The notes: generated by a model from the letters alone, not told the origin. Shown: positions 1 to 10,176, counted from the stretch's first letter. The stretch: 64,000 nt of DNA from Streptomyces narbonensis (GCF_014649015.1 NZ_BMSF01000008.1:186001-250000), one strand, 5' to 3'. A program made the numbers and translations.

Positions 1-2
1 CG

Positions 3-1370
3 ACGCCCGTGCCGCCGACGCCCGTGCCGCCGACGCCCGTGCCGTCGCCGTCGCCGTCGTCGACGCCGCTGCCGGGTGCCGTCCCGGCAGCCGTACACGC
101 GCCTGCTCCCGCACCCGCGCCTGCGCCGCAGAGCGGTACCGGTTCCGGGACGGGCACCGGCTCCGTACCGCTGCCGCCCGAACTGCCCATGCCCAGCGCG
201 ACGCCCAAGGAACCGAAGGACTCGACCCAGGGGCGGGCGTTCAGCGTGCGCACCCTGGGGCAGGGCGTTCCCTTCGTCCCGCCGACGGCCGCTCCCGCTG
301 CTTCCGCCGCTCCCGTCGCCGCGATGCCCGCGGCCGCTCCCGTGGCTCCTGCCGCGCCCTCCAACGGCTCCGGGCGGCGGCGCAAACTCGCCACCCCGCC
401 GGAGGTCGACCCGCCGGCCCCGGCGGCACTCCCCGCACCGGCCGGCGCCGAGAACACGGCCAAGCCGCACCCGCAGCCCTCCCCCGAGGCGGCGCTCGGG
501 CTCTCCCCGGCCGCCCCCGAGGGCCGTGCCTACGCCATAGGGGCGCCCGCCGAAGGCTCCGCCGAAGGGCCCGAGCCGCTCGACGGCCCCGGCGGCGCGA
601 TCGAGGTCGCCAACCGCCCCGCGCCGCGGCCCGTCGACGACGAGCTGCCGCCCGAGCCGCTCGACAACCCGCGCCGGCTGCTCGTCTGGCCCGCGCCCGA
701 CGTCTCCACCCAGCAGGCGCTCAGCGACCGCGGCTACCGTCCGGTGATCGTGCACTCCCGCGAGGAGGTCGACGCCCAGATCGCCGCCTTCCCCGCAGCG
801 CTCTTCGTCGACCCGCTGACCGGGCCCATCACCCGTACCGCGCTCCAGTCCCTGCGCCAGGCCGCCGTCGCGGCCGAGGTGCCGGTGCTGCTCGCGGCCG
901 GCCTCGGGCAGGCGACGCGGGAGGCCGCTTACGGCGCCGACCCCGCCGTACTCCTCAAGGCGCTCGCGCCCCGCGACAGCGAGCAGCACCCGTCCCGGGT
1001 CCTGCTGATCGAGGAGCACGACGACATCGCGGAGGCGCTCGCCGCCACGCTGGAGCGGCGCGGGATGCAGGTCTCGCGGGCGGCCACCGACACCGAGGCG
1101 GTCGCGCTGGCCACGGAGACCCGGCCGAACCTCGTCGTGATGGACCTGATGCAGGTCCGGCGCCGACGGGCCGGGATCATCGACTGGCTGCGCGCGAACG
1201 GGCAGTTGAACCGTACGCCACTCGTCGTCTACACCTCGGCCGACCTCGACGAGGAGGAGCTGCCGAAGCTGTCCTCCGGTGAGACGGTCCTCTTCCTCGC
1301 CGAGCGGTCGAACAGCACCGAGGTCCAGGCCCGGATCGTCGACCTGCTCGCGAAGATCGGCACCAACTAG
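3..1370 (+). CDS. C-terminal part of a Pro/Ala-rich protein with two receiver-like domains (5' truncated by window edge)
   Basis: The frame is open to the left edge, so the true start lies outside the window; the first visible GTG (position 9) sits inside a PPTPV repeat and is not a credible start. The first ~220 visible residues are a low-complexity Pro/Ala linker. Then comes a degenerate receiver-like fold (RRLLVWPAPD ... ALFVDP), then a clearer CheY-like receiver: acidic pocket IEEHDD, phosphoacceptor-type Asp in VVMDL and Thr/Ser in VVYTSAD. The conserved Lys of beta-5 is replaced (FLAERS), so phosphorylation chemistry may be impaired. It is probably the C-terminal end of a large hybrid sensor kinase or a tandem-receiver protein; the missing N-terminus would decide. 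Transcription ends at a strong hairpin just downstream. Confidence 0.6.
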   Translation, partial: TPVPPTPVPPTPVPSPSPSSTPLPGAVPAAVHAPAPAPAPAPQSGTGSGTGTGSVPLPPELPMPSATPKEPKDSTQGRAFSVRTLGQGVPFVPPTAAPAASAAPVAAMPAAAPVAPAAPSNGSGRRRKLATPPEVDPPAPAALPAPAGAENTAKPHPQPSPEAALGLSPAAPEGRAYAIGAPAEGSAEGPEPLDGPGGAIEVANRPAPRPVDDELPPEPLDNPRRLLVWPAPDVSTQQALSDRGYRPVIVHSREEVDAQIAAFPAALFVDPLTGPITRTALQSLRQAAVAAEVPVLLAAGLGQATREAAYGADPAVLLKALAPRDSEQHPSRVLLIEEHDDIAEALAATLERRGMQVSRAATDTEAVALATETRPNLVVMDLMQVRRRRAGIIDWLRANGQLNRTPLVVYTSADLDEEELPKLSSGETVLFLAERSNSTEVQARIVDLLAKIGTN

Positions 1371-1384
1371 CGGCGGTAGTGGCG

Positions 1385-1430
1385 GACGGAGAAGCGGGGG
1401 AGGGCAGTCGCCCTCCCCCGCTTCTCCGTC
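1385..1430 (+). terminator. Perfect 21-bp stem intrinsic terminator
   Basis: A 21-bp perfect inverted repeat (1385-1405 and 1410-1430) closes on a 4-nt loop AGTC, 14 bp after the stop of the upstream gene. There is no strong U-tract, as is usual for Streptomyces terminators. Confidence 0.85.
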
Positions 1431-1455
1431 GATGCCCGACGCGGCCGCTCCAGAT

Positions 1456-1555
1456 CCGGCTGCCCGGCTGCCCGGCTGCCCGGCTGCCCGGCTGCCCGGC
1501 TGCCCGGCTGCCCGGCTGCCCGGCTGCCCGGCTGCCCGGCTGCCCGGCTGCCCGG
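1456..1555. repeat. 8-bp tandem repeat, 12.5 copies
   Basis: CCGGCTGC is repeated perfectly about 12.5 times in 100 bp, in the gap between two convergent genes and ending 10 bp short of the stop codon of the acyl-CoA ligase. The unit is not a multiple of three, so copy-number change would shift any frame through it. This fits a non-coding spacer. Confidence 0.95.
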
Positions 1556-1565
1556 GATGATGCTG

Positions 1566-3218
<1,653 letters not shown>

Positions 3219-3280
3219 GGGGCGTCCTCCCGTTGGGCGCTACGTGGCGTGGCAGAAAGGGTGTGGAGATTCTGCGCACG

Positions 3281-3292
3281 TACCGCGCGGTA
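3281..3292. promoter_or_regulatory. Palindromic candidate operator upstream of the acyl-CoA ligase
   Basis: TACCGCGCGGTA is a perfect 12-bp palindrome 63 bp upstream of the ligase start. A second near-palindrome, CCAGTGATCGCTGG, lies about 20 bp further upstream. The symmetry suits a TetR-type repressor, but no regulator gene adjoins it. Confidence 0.4.
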
Positions 3293-3370
3293 TGTCACTA
3301 CCCGGGAGTACGTAAATTGCCAGTGATCGCTGGCGGAAGTGGCTCTTTCCTCTGCCTTCCGCGCGGTTTC

Positions 3371-3928
3371 CTACCGTACGGGGGTCAGCTCCGGGTCCTC
3401 GCGGAGCTTGCCCAGCGCCCGGGACACCGCGCTCTTGACCGTGCCGACCGAGACCCCGAGCACCTCGGCGGTCTGGGCCTCGCTCAGGTCCTCGTAGTAC
3501 CGCAGCACCACCATCTGGCGCTGGCGCTCCGGCAGCTTCATCACCGCGCGCCACATCGCGTCGTGCAGCACCTGGCGGTCGGCCGGGTCGGGCTCCGGGA
3601 GGCCGATCGGCTCCGGCAGCTCCTCGCAGGCGAACTCGTCGACCTTGCGCTTGCGCCACTGCGACGTACGGGTGTTCAACAGCGCGCGGCGGACGTAGCC
3701 GTCGAGGGCGCGCTGGTCCTCGATGCGCTCCCAGGCCATGAAGGTCTTCGCGAGCGCGGTCTGGAGGAGGTCCTCGGCGTCGCAGGGGTTGGCGGTCAGG
3801 GAGCGCGCCGTACGCAGCAGCACGGGACCACGCGCCCGGACGTACGAGGAGAACGACGGGTACGGCACGTGGCCGAGGGCGGCCTTCGAGGCGCCGGTGC
3901 AGACGGGGCCAGAGGGTGGCGGAGTCAT
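3371..3928 (-). CDS. ECF RNA polymerase sigma factor (SigE family, group IV)
   Basis: A 185-aa sigma-70 family protein with only regions 2 and 4. Region 2 lies at ~25-95 (YVRARGPVLLRTARSLTANPCDAEDLLQTALAKTFMAW pattern) and region 4 at ~128-175 (LPERQRQMVVLRYYEDLSEAQTAEVLGVSVGTVKSAVSRAL pattern, with the helix-turn-helix). This matches the SigE-family / SigE70 type common in Streptomyces, which often have no adjacent anti-sigma. No anti-sigma gene is visible here either. The ~20-residue extension before region 2 makes a later start possible, but ATG 3928 is the first in frame. The upstream spacer contains a G-rich tandem repeat. Confidence 0.9.
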   Translation of the reverse strand: MTPPPSGPVCTGASKAALGHVPYPSFSSYVRARGPVLLRTARSLTANPCDAEDLLQTALAKTFMAWERIEDQRALDGYVRRALLNTRTSQWRKRKVDEFACEELPEPIGLPEPDPADRQVLHDAMWRAVMKLPERQRQMVVLRYYEDLSEAQTAEVLGVSVGTVKSAVSRALGKLREDPELTPVR

Positions 3929-4055
3929 GACTCCACGCTAGAAGCGGACCGCGCCCGGCGGATCGGCCCCAGGTCCCGAACCGGGGTCCGCCTCAGGTCG
4001 GAGGAGAGAGGACGGCCGGACCTCCTCTGGGTGGAGTCGCCCCGCACCGGAGTCA

Positions 4056-4214
4056 GGGTCGGGACGGGGTCGGGGTGGGGCCGGGACGGGGCCGGGGTGG
4101 GGCCGGGACGGGGCCGGGGTGGGGCCGGGACGGGGCCGGGTGGGGTCGGGACGGGGTCGGGGTGGGGCCGGGACGGGGCCGGGGCGGGGTCGGGGTGGGG
4201 TCGGGACGGGGTCG
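4056..4214. repeat. G-rich ~22-bp tandem repeat
   Basis: About seven imperfect copies of a ~22-bp unit (core GGTGGGGCCGGGACGGGGCC) occupy the spacer between the sigma factor gene and the 3' end of the DUF1906 gene, ending 12 bp from that gene's stop. Runs of three to four Gs recur every few bases, so the + strand has G-quadruplex potential. The rest of the 3929-4225 gap shows no gene. Confidence 0.9.
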
Positions 4215-4225
4215 CCATCGGGGTT

Positions 4226-5359
4226 TTACTTGGTCGAACCGGGAGTTTCCGTCGCCGTCGTGACGCGGGCGACCGGCGCGTCCACCGCGTTCCGGTCGAT
4301 CAGCACCCGGTGTCCTCCGTACGACTCGGCGACGTTCCCCACGTACTGATGGATCCGGGCGTGCGGCATCCAGGCCTCCGGGTGCAGCGAGGTCTCCGAG
4401 TACAGCGCGGGCGCGCCTCGCCAGCGCGCGAACCACAGCACGGAGGGCAGATCCGGCGTACCCGCCTTCCGCGCCTCCTCGATCTGCCGGATCCCGGTGT
4501 CGGCGCTGCTGTAGTAGCCGGGCACATAGCCGAGGCGGCGCACCTCCCGGTTCCAGGCTCGGACGAAGGAGAGGGTGGTGGCGGCACAGCTCGTGTCCTC
4601 CAGTCGGAACGCCTCGATGTCCAGGTACAGCGGGCTGTTCGCGCCGATCCCCAGGGCCCCCGCCGCCCGCACCGCCTCGCCCGCCTCCTGAGCGCCCTGG
4701 CTCGAAGGACGGGTGCCGATGGCGTACGGCCGCTTCGCGGCGGAGTGGACGCACGGCGCCTGGGAGCCGACGAAGAGCGGCAGCAGCCGCCAGCCCATGG
4801 CGTGGGCGGAGGCGACCCAGGCGGGGGTCAGCTCCTTCTGGCCGGGACACCCACGGCCCCGGCCACCGAAGTAGACCCCGACGGCCCGGTACGGAGACCT
4901 GAGCCAGGCCCTCATCACCGTGAGAGACGGCGCCTCGCAGGTGTCGAAGGCCTTGCCCGCGAACCGCGGTGCGGGGGCGGGCGGCACGGGCGCGTCGGCT
5001 CCTGCTCCTGCGGTTTCCGTGCCGGCTCCTGCTCCTGCTCCGGCTCCGGCGGTTTCCGTTTCGGCCCCTGCGGCTTCCGCTTCGGCTCCGGGCGCGGCCG
5101 GGGCCGAAGCCGGGACGGTGACGGGTGCCCCGGGGGCGGGGGCCGACAGGGCGGGCGTCCCGGCCGAGGCGCCGGCCGGACCGGCGAGGAGGGCCGCGCC
5201 GGCCATCGCCGCCATCAGGGCGGTGGCCACGGCCCGCGCCCCGGGAGGCGGCGCGGACCGCGCGTACGGCGGACGGACGGATGAGGGCGAACCCGAGGAC
5301 GGAGTCGGGGTCGGGGACGGGGACGGCGACGAGGGCGAAGGCGGTGCGTTTGTGCTCAT
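4226..5359 (-). CDS. Secreted DUF1906 (glycoside-hydrolase-like, Rv2525c-type) protein
   Basis: The last ~215 residues match the DUF1906 TIM-barrel family (KAFDTCEAPS, AVGVYFGGRG, PLFVGSQA, YLDIEAF, YYSSADTG, WFARW, HQYVG). Known relatives are exported, Tat or Sec dependent, and linked to cell-wall metabolism, though no substrate is firmly known. A hydrophobic stretch (AVATALMAAMAGAALLAGPAGASAG) after an N-terminal basic region looks like a signal peptide, followed by an Ala/Pro/Glu-rich linker. ATG 5359 is chosen because the 12 residues from the earlier GTG (5395) add nothing recognisable; neither has a strong ribosome site. It follows the Ltp2-like gene by ~50 bp on the same strand and may be read through with it. 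Confidence 0.8.
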   Translation of the reverse strand: MSTNAPPSPSSPSPSPTPTPSSGSPSSVRPPYARSAPPPGARAVATALMAAMAGAALLAGPAGASAGTPALSAPAPGAPVTVPASAPAAPGAEAEAAGAETETAGAGAGAGAGTETAGAGADAPVPPAPAPRFAGKAFDTCEAPSLTVMRAWLRSPYRAVGVYFGGRGRGCPGQKELTPAWVASAHAMGWRLLPLFVGSQAPCVHSAAKRPYAIGTRPSSQGAQEAGEAVRAAGALGIGANSPLYLDIEAFRLEDTSCAATTLSFVRAWNREVRRLGYVPGYYSSADTGIRQIEEARKAGTPDLPSVLWFARWRGAPALYSETSLHPEAWMPHARIHQYVGNVAESYGGHRVLIDRNAVDAPVARVTTATETPGSTK

Positions 5360-5411
5360 GGCGCGAGTGAAGAGCCGCCCGCCCCGCCCGGCCACCGCTG
5401 AGGCCGTCCCG

Positions 5412-6578
5412 TCAGCCGTCCGTGCCCAGGATCAACCCGGACGTGGGAACCCCGGTGCCCGCGGTGACCAGGGTCCGGGCCGCGCCGGGTATCTGGTTCA
5501 CGGACGTGCCGCGCAGCTGCCGCACCGCCTCCGCGATGCCGTTCATGCCGTGCAGATAGGCCTCGCCGAGCTGACCGCCGTGGGTGTTCAGCGGGATCGC
5601 GTCGGCCGCGACGAAGTCCGCCGCCTCCCCCGGACCGCAGAAGCCGAACTCCTCCAGCTGCATCAGCACGAACGGGGTGAAGTGGTCGTAGAGGACGGCC
5701 ACGTCGATGTCGGCCGGCGCGAGGCCGGCCGTCCGCCAGAGCTGCCGGGCGACGACGCCCATCTCCGGCAGCCCGGTCAACTCGTCCCGGTAGAAGCTGG
5801 TCATGGCCTCCTGTCTGCGTCCGGCGCCCTGGGCCGCCGCCAGGATCACGGCGGGCGGCCGCGGCAGGTCGCGGGCGCGCTCGACGGAGGTGACCACGAT
5901 CGCCTGGCCCCCGTCGGTCTCCTGGCAGCAGTCGAGGAGGCGCAGCGGCTCGACGATCCAGCGCGAGGCGGCGTGGTCGGCGAGGGTGATCGGCTTCCGG
6001 TGGAAGTACGCGGCGGGGTTGCGGGCCGCGTGCCGCCGGTCGGTGACGGCGACGTGGCCGAAGGCGTCCGGGGTCAGCCCGTAGGTGTGCAGATACCGCT
6101 GGGCGGCCATCGCGACCCAGGAGGCCGGGGTGAGCAGCCCGAAGGGAAGCTGCCAGCCGAGCGCGGCGCCCTCGGCGGAGGGCTCGCGCTGCTGGACGCC
6201 GGAGCCGAAGCGGCGCCCTGACCGCTCGTTGAACGCCCGGTAGCAGACGACGACTTCGGCGACCCCGCTCGCGACGGCGAGCGCGGCCTGCTGGACGGTG
6301 GCGCAGGCGGCCCCGCCCCCGTAGTGCACGCGGGAGAAGAAGGACAGCTCACCGATGCCGGCGGCCTGGGCGACGGTGATCTCGGGGTTGGTGTCCATGG
6401 TGAAGGTGACCAGGCCGTCGACGTCCCCGGGGGTGAGTCCTGCGTCGTCGAGGGCGGCCCGCACGGCCTCGGTGGCGAGGGAGAGCTCGCTGCGACCCGA
6501 GTCCTTGGAGAACTCCGTCGCCCCGATGCCGACCACGGCCGCCCGCCCGCCGAGGCTGTCCCTGCTGCGGACGCTCAT
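5412..6578 (-). CDS. Ltp2-like thiolase/aldolase (lipid-transfer protein family)
   Basis: A 388-aa thiolase-superfamily protein (AVVGIGATEFSKDSGRSELSLATEAVRAAL at the N-terminus, VHYGGGAACATVQQAALAVASG in the middle, NTHGGQLGEAYLHGMNGIAEAVRQLRG near the end). Actinobacterial relatives called Ltp2 act with the DUF35 domain of ChsH2 to cleave steroid side-chain thioesters by retro-aldol reaction. Tyrosines in the LYDHFTP and GEAYLHG motifs are candidates for the catalytic tyrosines described for Ltp2; I have not aligned them. It is last in a five-gene overlapping cassette: its ATG overlaps the MaoC stop by 4 bp (ATGA). The alternative reading is a general acetyl-CoA acetyltransferase-like protein, but the neighbours favour Ltp2. 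Confidence 0.8.
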   Translation of the reverse strand: MSVRSRDSLGGRAAVVGIGATEFSKDSGRSELSLATEAVRAALDDAGLTPGDVDGLVTFTMDTNPEITVAQAAGIGELSFFSRVHYGGGAACATVQQAALAVASGVAEVVVCYRAFNERSGRRFGSGVQQREPSAEGAALGWQLPFGLLTPASWVAMAAQRYLHTYGLTPDAFGHVAVTDRRHAARNPAAYFHRKPITLADHAASRWIVEPLRLLDCCQETDGGQAIVVTSVERARDLPRPPAVILAAAQGAGRRQEAMTSFYRDELTGLPEMGVVARQLWRTAGLAPADIDVAVLYDHFTPFVLMQLEEFGFCGPGEAADFVAADAIPLNTHGGQLGEAYLHGMNGIAEAVRQLRGTSVNQIPGAARTLVTAGTGVPTSGLILGTDG

Positions 6579-6964
6579 CGCGCCACCTCCACGGTGACCG
6601 TGACCGTCCCGGTGACGTGGTGTCCCAGGTCGTTGGCCCCGACGACCCGGACCGTCGCCGTGTCGCCGGCGACGTCGGTGACCGTCCCGCTCAGGGTCAT
6701 CGTGTCCCCGGGGTAGTTGGGGGCGCCGAGCCGGATGGCGACCCTGCGGAGGACCGCGCCGGGGCCGAAGTGGTCGGTGATGTAGCGGCCGACGAGCCCG
6801 TTGGTCGTGAGGATGTTCATGAAGATGTCCGGGGAGCCCTTCTCCCGGGCCAGTTCGGCGTCGTGGTGCACGTCCTGGTAGTCGCGGGAGGCCACGGCCC
6901 CGGCGACGATCAGGGTGCGGGTGATCGGGATCGTGAGCGGCGGCAGCTCTTCCCCGGGCTTCAT
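6575..6964 (-). CDS. MaoC-like enoyl-CoA hydratase, small subunit (ChsH1-like)
   Basis: A 129-aa single hot-dog-fold protein. The hydratase-2 motif is present as RDYQDVHHD (Asp28 and His33), matching the GDxNPxH catalytic pattern, so this subunit should carry the active site. In the steroid side-chain pathway ChsH1 pairs with the catalytically silent MaoC domain of ChsH2; that pairing fits here because the DUF35 partner protein (8018-9013) lacks the matching His. Start ATG 6964 overlaps the stop of the acyl-CoA dehydrogenase by 4 bp, and its own stop overlaps the start of the Ltp2-like gene, indicating coupled translation and probably stoichiometric subunits. Confidence 0.85.
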   Translation of the reverse strand: MKPGEELPPLTIPITRTLIVAGAVASRDYQDVHHDAELAREKGSPDIFMNILTTNGLVGRYITDHFGPGAVLRRVAIRLGAPNYPGDTMTLSGTVTDVAGDTATVRVVGANDLGHHVTGTVTVTVEVAR

Positions 6965-8016
6965 GACGGTTCTCCCTTCGCGAGCACGTCGCCGAGTTCG
7001 GCGAGGAGTTCGGTGCCGCAGCCCAGGTAGGCGTCGAGCTGTCGGCCCCACAGGAAGTGCCGGTGGACGGGGTGGTCGAGGTCGGCCCCCATGCCGCCGT
7101 GGAGGTGCTGCCCGGTGTGCACGACCCGCTTGCCCGCCTCGGAGGCCCACCAGGCGGTGGTCAGCGCGGCCTCGGTGGCGTCCAGGCCCTCGTCGTGGCG
7201 CCAGGCCGCCTCGTAGGCGGTGACCCGGATGGCCTCGGTGTCCATGTGGGCGTCGGCGGCGCGCAGCTGGACCGCCTGGTGGGTGGAGAGCGGGCGCCCG
7301 AACTGCTCGCGGACGGAGGTGTACTCCACGGCCCTGGCGAGCGACCCCGCGCACACTCCCGCCTGGAGCCCGGCGAAGGCGACCCGCGCGGCGGCCAGCA
7401 CGTCCGCGTAGGCCCCGGTCCTGGTATCAGCACCGGTGCCGGCCCCGGTCCCCAGCCGCTCCGCCGCCGTACCGTCGAGCACGAGCCGGCCCGCGGACCA
7501 GGGCGCGGTGAGCTCGACGCTCTCCATCTGTGCCGCGTCCTCGGTGCGGACGAGCCACAGCCCGCGCTCCGCGTCCGCCACGAGGACGTGGGTGGCGTCC
7601 CTGAGCCACGGCACCCACTCGACGGCCCCGCTGAGCCGCCCCTCGTGCGCCACGACCCCGCCGGTCGCGGGGAAGGCGCCCGTCACCACCGTCGTACCGT
7701 CGCGGAGGCCCGGCAGGAGTCGGGCGCGCTGCTCCTCGGTGCCGTGCCGGGCGACGGCAAGGATCCCGTACACACAGGTCGCGGCGAGCGGTACCTGTGC
7801 GGTCCTGCGCCCCTGCTCCTCCAGGAGGAGCACGAGGCCGAGCAGCCCGGTCTCCTCGACGGCGCCGGGAAGTCCGGCCGCGCAGAGCGCCTTCCACAGT
7901 TCGGCGTCGCTGCCGGTGCCGGCTGCCGCGAGCCGCTCGTGGGTGGCGAGGTCGCCGAAGATCCGCGCGGCCAGGTCCCGGGCGGCCTCCTGCTCCTCGG
8001 TGGGGGTGAAGTCCAT
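6961..8016 (-). CDS. Acyl-CoA dehydrogenase, divergent subunit (ChsE/FadE29-like)
   Basis: A 351-aa flavoprotein-family protein with the acyl-CoA dehydrogenase C-terminal helical domain (REQFGRPLSTHQAVQLRAADAHMDTEA, HLHGGMGADLDHPVHRHF). The N-terminal and middle domains are divergent and the protein is ~40 residues shorter than typical; the usual middle-domain FAD-binding signature is weak. In steroid-catabolising actinobacteria two such subunits form alpha2beta2 heterotetramers, with one subunit degenerate. The second dehydrogenase of this cassette (9010-10176) looks canonical, so heteromer formation is plausible. A Gly/Thr-rich insertion (LGTGAGTGADTRTGAY) interrupts it near residue 195. 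It starts 1 bp after the stop of the MaoC-DUF35 gene. Confidence 0.85.
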   Translation of the reverse strand: MDFTPTEEQEAARDLAARIFGDLATHERLAAAGTGSDAELWKALCAAGLPGAVEETGLLGLVLLLEEQGRRTAQVPLAATCVYGILAVARHGTEEQRARLLPGLRDGTTVVTGAFPATGGVVAHEGRLSGAVEWVPWLRDATHVLVADAERGLWLVRTEDAAQMESVELTAPWSAGRLVLDGTAAERLGTGAGTGADTRTGAYADVLAAARVAFAGLQAGVCAGSLARAVEYTSVREQFGRPLSTHQAVQLRAADAHMDTEAIRVTAYEAAWRHDEGLDATEAALTTAWWASEAGKRVVHTGQHLHGGMGADLDHPVHRHFLWGRQLDAYLGCGTELLAELGDVLAKGEPS

Positions 8017-8017
8017 G

Positions 8018-9013
8018 TCAGCCCTCCCCTCCCGCGCGGAAGACGGGAAGCTCCAGCTCCTCGTCGACCCGCAGGAACTCCAGCCGCACCGGCATCCCGA
8101 TCCGGACCTTGTCGTACGGCACGCCCACCACGTTGCTGATCATGCGCACGCCCTCGGCCAGCTCGATCAGCCCGACCGCGTAAGGAGGGTCGAAGGCCGG
8201 GAAGGGCGGGTGGTGCATCACCACGTACGAGTAGACGGTCCCGGCCCCGCTCGCCTCGACCGTGTCCCACTCCGGCGAGCCGCACTCGGCGCACCCCGGC
8301 AGCCAGGGCAGGCGGAGGCTCGCGCAGTCGCCGCAGCGCTGGATGAGCAGCCGGTGCGCGGCCACGCCTTCCCAGAATCCGGCGTTGTCCCGGTTGACGA
8401 CCGGGCGGGGCCGCCGGGGCGCCGCGGCGTCGGGCCGCGGCGGGCGCGGGTCGGGCTTCGAGGCACGCCGGGAGGGCGCGTACTTGAGGATGCGGAAGCG
8501 GTGGGTGCCCGCGAGTTCGCCGTCCGCCCGGACGTCCATGCGGGTCGTGACGAAGTGCCCGGTCCCGAGCTTGGTCGTCTTGCGCGGCGAGACGGACTCG
8601 ATGACGGCGTCGAAGGTGATCGTGTCCCCCGGCCGCAGCGGCCGGAGGTACTCCTGCTCGCAGTCGGTCGCGACGACCGACGTGTATCCGGCGCCGTCGA
8701 GGAGGGCGAAGAGCTCGTCGTAGGCCTCGGAGCGGTCGCCGTGCCCGGAGAGCCCGCCCATGGTCCACGCCTGGAGCATGGTCGGCGGCGCGACCGCTCC
8801 CGGCCCTTCGTACGCCGGGTGGGCATCGCCCATGGCCTCGCACCAGTGCCGGATCATGGGCAGGTTGACCGGGTCCTTGCCGACCCCGGCGGTGGCGGCG
8901 GACCGCCCCTCGAAGGCGGCGATCCGCTCGTGGAACTCGTCCGCCGACCGCCCTTCCTCGCTCCGCGCCGCGGGCTCCCCGTCGGTCCGCACCGCCCCCT
9001 CCCTCTCCTTCAT
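8018..9013 (-). CDS. MaoC hot-dog plus DUF35 (zinc-ribbon/OB) fusion protein, ChsH2-like
   Basis: A 331-aa two-domain protein. Residues ~20-170 form a MaoC-like hot-dog domain in which the motif reads GDAHPAY: the Asp is kept but the catalytic His position is Tyr. After a Pro/Arg linker (~170-190) comes DUF35: a rubredoxin-like zinc ribbon (RCGDCASLRLPWLPGCAECG, two CxxC pairs) and an OB fold (GTVYSYVVMHHPPFPAFDPPYAVGLIEL). This architecture is that of ChsH2/Rv3542c, where the MaoC half pairs with ChsH1 and the DUF35 half docks Ltp2; both partner types are encoded downstream. Start ATG 9013 overlaps the preceding stop by 4 bp; an upstream in-frame extension is rejected because it would run 345 bp into the preceding gene. 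Confidence 0.87.
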   Translation of the reverse strand: MKEREGAVRTDGEPAARSEEGRSADEFHERIAAFEGRSAATAGVGKDPVNLPMIRHWCEAMGDAHPAYEGPGAVAPPTMLQAWTMGGLSGHGDRSEAYDELFALLDGAGYTSVVATDCEQEYLRPLRPGDTITFDAVIESVSPRKTTKLGTGHFVTTRMDVRADGELAGTHRFRILKYAPSRRASKPDPRPPRPDAAAPRRPRPVVNRDNAGFWEGVAAHRLLIQRCGDCASLRLPWLPGCAECGSPEWDTVEASGAGTVYSYVVMHHPPFPAFDPPYAVGLIELAEGVRMISNVVGVPYDKVRIGMPVRLEFLRVDEELELPVFRAGGEG

Positions 9014-10176
9014 CGCCGCCCCCTCCCCTTCATGCCGAGCCGCATCCTCGCGACGATCTCGCGCTGCACCTCGCTCACCCCTCCCCCGAAGGTGTTGATC
9101 TGAGCCGCCCGGTTCATGCGCTCCAGCTCGCCGCCGTCGAACTCCCCCGGCGAACCCGCTCGCACCGTCCCCGCCCCGCCCGCGATCTCCTGACATATTC
9201 GATACACCTCGACCGCCGATTCGGTTCCCGCGAACTTCACGCCGCTCGCGTCCCCCGGGGCCAGCCGGCCGGCCCCCACGTCCCCCACCAAACGCCAGTT
9301 GAGCAGGCGTGTCGCCGCCAGTCGTGCATGCGCTTCGGCGGCCCGAATCCGTATCCACGGCTCGTCAATGCGGCGCCTGCCCGTCACCGGATCGGGGGTA
9401 CTCGCCCGGTCGAGCGCCGCCGCGAAGAAGTCCTCGGCCTGCATGCCGATCGCGGCCAGCGCGACCCGCTCGTGGTTGAGCTGCTCGGTGATCAGCCCCC
9501 AGCCGCCGTGCTCCGGACCGACGAGGTTCCCGGCGGGGACCCGTATCCCGTCGTAGTAGGTGGCGGTCGTCGTCAGCCCGCCGACGGTCGCGATCGGGGT
9601 CCAGGAGAAGCCCGGCGCACCGGTGGGGACCAGGACGATGGAGATGCCCTTGTGCGGCGGTGCGGCGGGGTCGGTGCGGCAGGCCAGCCAGATCCAGTCG
9701 GCGTTCTGGGCGTTGGAGGTGAAGATCTTCTGCCCGTCGATCAGCCAGTCCGCACCCTCCCGCACCGCCCGGGTCCGCAGGGAGGCCAGGTCCGTGCCGG
9801 CCTCGGGCTCGCTGTAGCCGATGGCGAAGACGGTCTCGCCGCGCAGGATCCGGGGCAGGAAGTAGGCCTTCTGCTCGTCGGTCCCGTACCTCATGAGGGT
9901 GGGTCCGACGGTGTTGAGGGTGACCATGGAGACGGGGGCGCCCGCCCGGTAGGCCTCGTCGAAGAAGACGAACTGCTCGTCGGGACCGCGGCCCTGGCCG
10001 CCGTACTCCTCGGGCCAGCCGAGGCCGAGCAGCCCGTCGGACCCGATCCGGCGGAGCAGCCGGCGCTGGGCGGCGGCGTCGTCGGGGGGAGGCGGGCCGT
10101 CGGGCATCACCTCGCGGAAGTACGCGCGGAGTTCGGCGCGCAGCCGCAGCTGCCGCTCGGTCGGGGCGAGGTGCAC
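9010..10176 (-). CDS. Acyl-CoA dehydrogenase, canonical subunit (FadE28-like), first gene of the cassette
   Basis: A 388-aa acyl-CoA dehydrogenase with all three domains: N-terminal helices (GWPEEYGGQG), the FAD/substrate middle domain (AIGYSEPEAGTDLASLRTRA, DGQKIFTSNAQNADWIWLACRT) and the C-terminal helical domain (LNHERVALAAIGM; REIVARMRLGMKGR at the end). It should oxidise an acyl-CoA to the 2-enoyl-CoA. GTG 10176 is chosen because GGGAGG lies 8 nt upstream and homology begins at once (HLAPTERQLRLRAELRAYF); the longer in-frame extension to 10338 would cross the promoter/operator. A perfect TCTGAC-N5-GTCAGA operator lies ~30 bp upstream, so the five-gene cassette is probably repressor-controlled. 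Confidence 0.9.
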   Translation of the reverse strand: MHLAPTERQLRLRAELRAYFREVMPDGPPPPDDAAAQRRLLRRIGSDGLLGLGWPEEYGGQGRGPDEQFVFFDEAYRAGAPVSMVTLNTVGPTLMRYGTDEQKAYFLPRILRGETVFAIGYSEPEAGTDLASLRTRAVREGADWLIDGQKIFTSNAQNADWIWLACRTDPAAPPHKGISIVLVPTGAPGFSWTPIATVGGLTTTATYYDGIRVPAGNLVGPEHGGWGLITEQLNHERVALAAIGMQAEDFFAAALDRASTPDPVTGRRRIDEPWIRIRAAEAHARLAATRLLNWRLVGDVGAGRLAPGDASGVKFAGTESAVEVYRICQEIAGGAGTVRAGSPGEFDGGELERMNRAAQINTFGGGVSEVQREIVARMRLGMKGRGRR

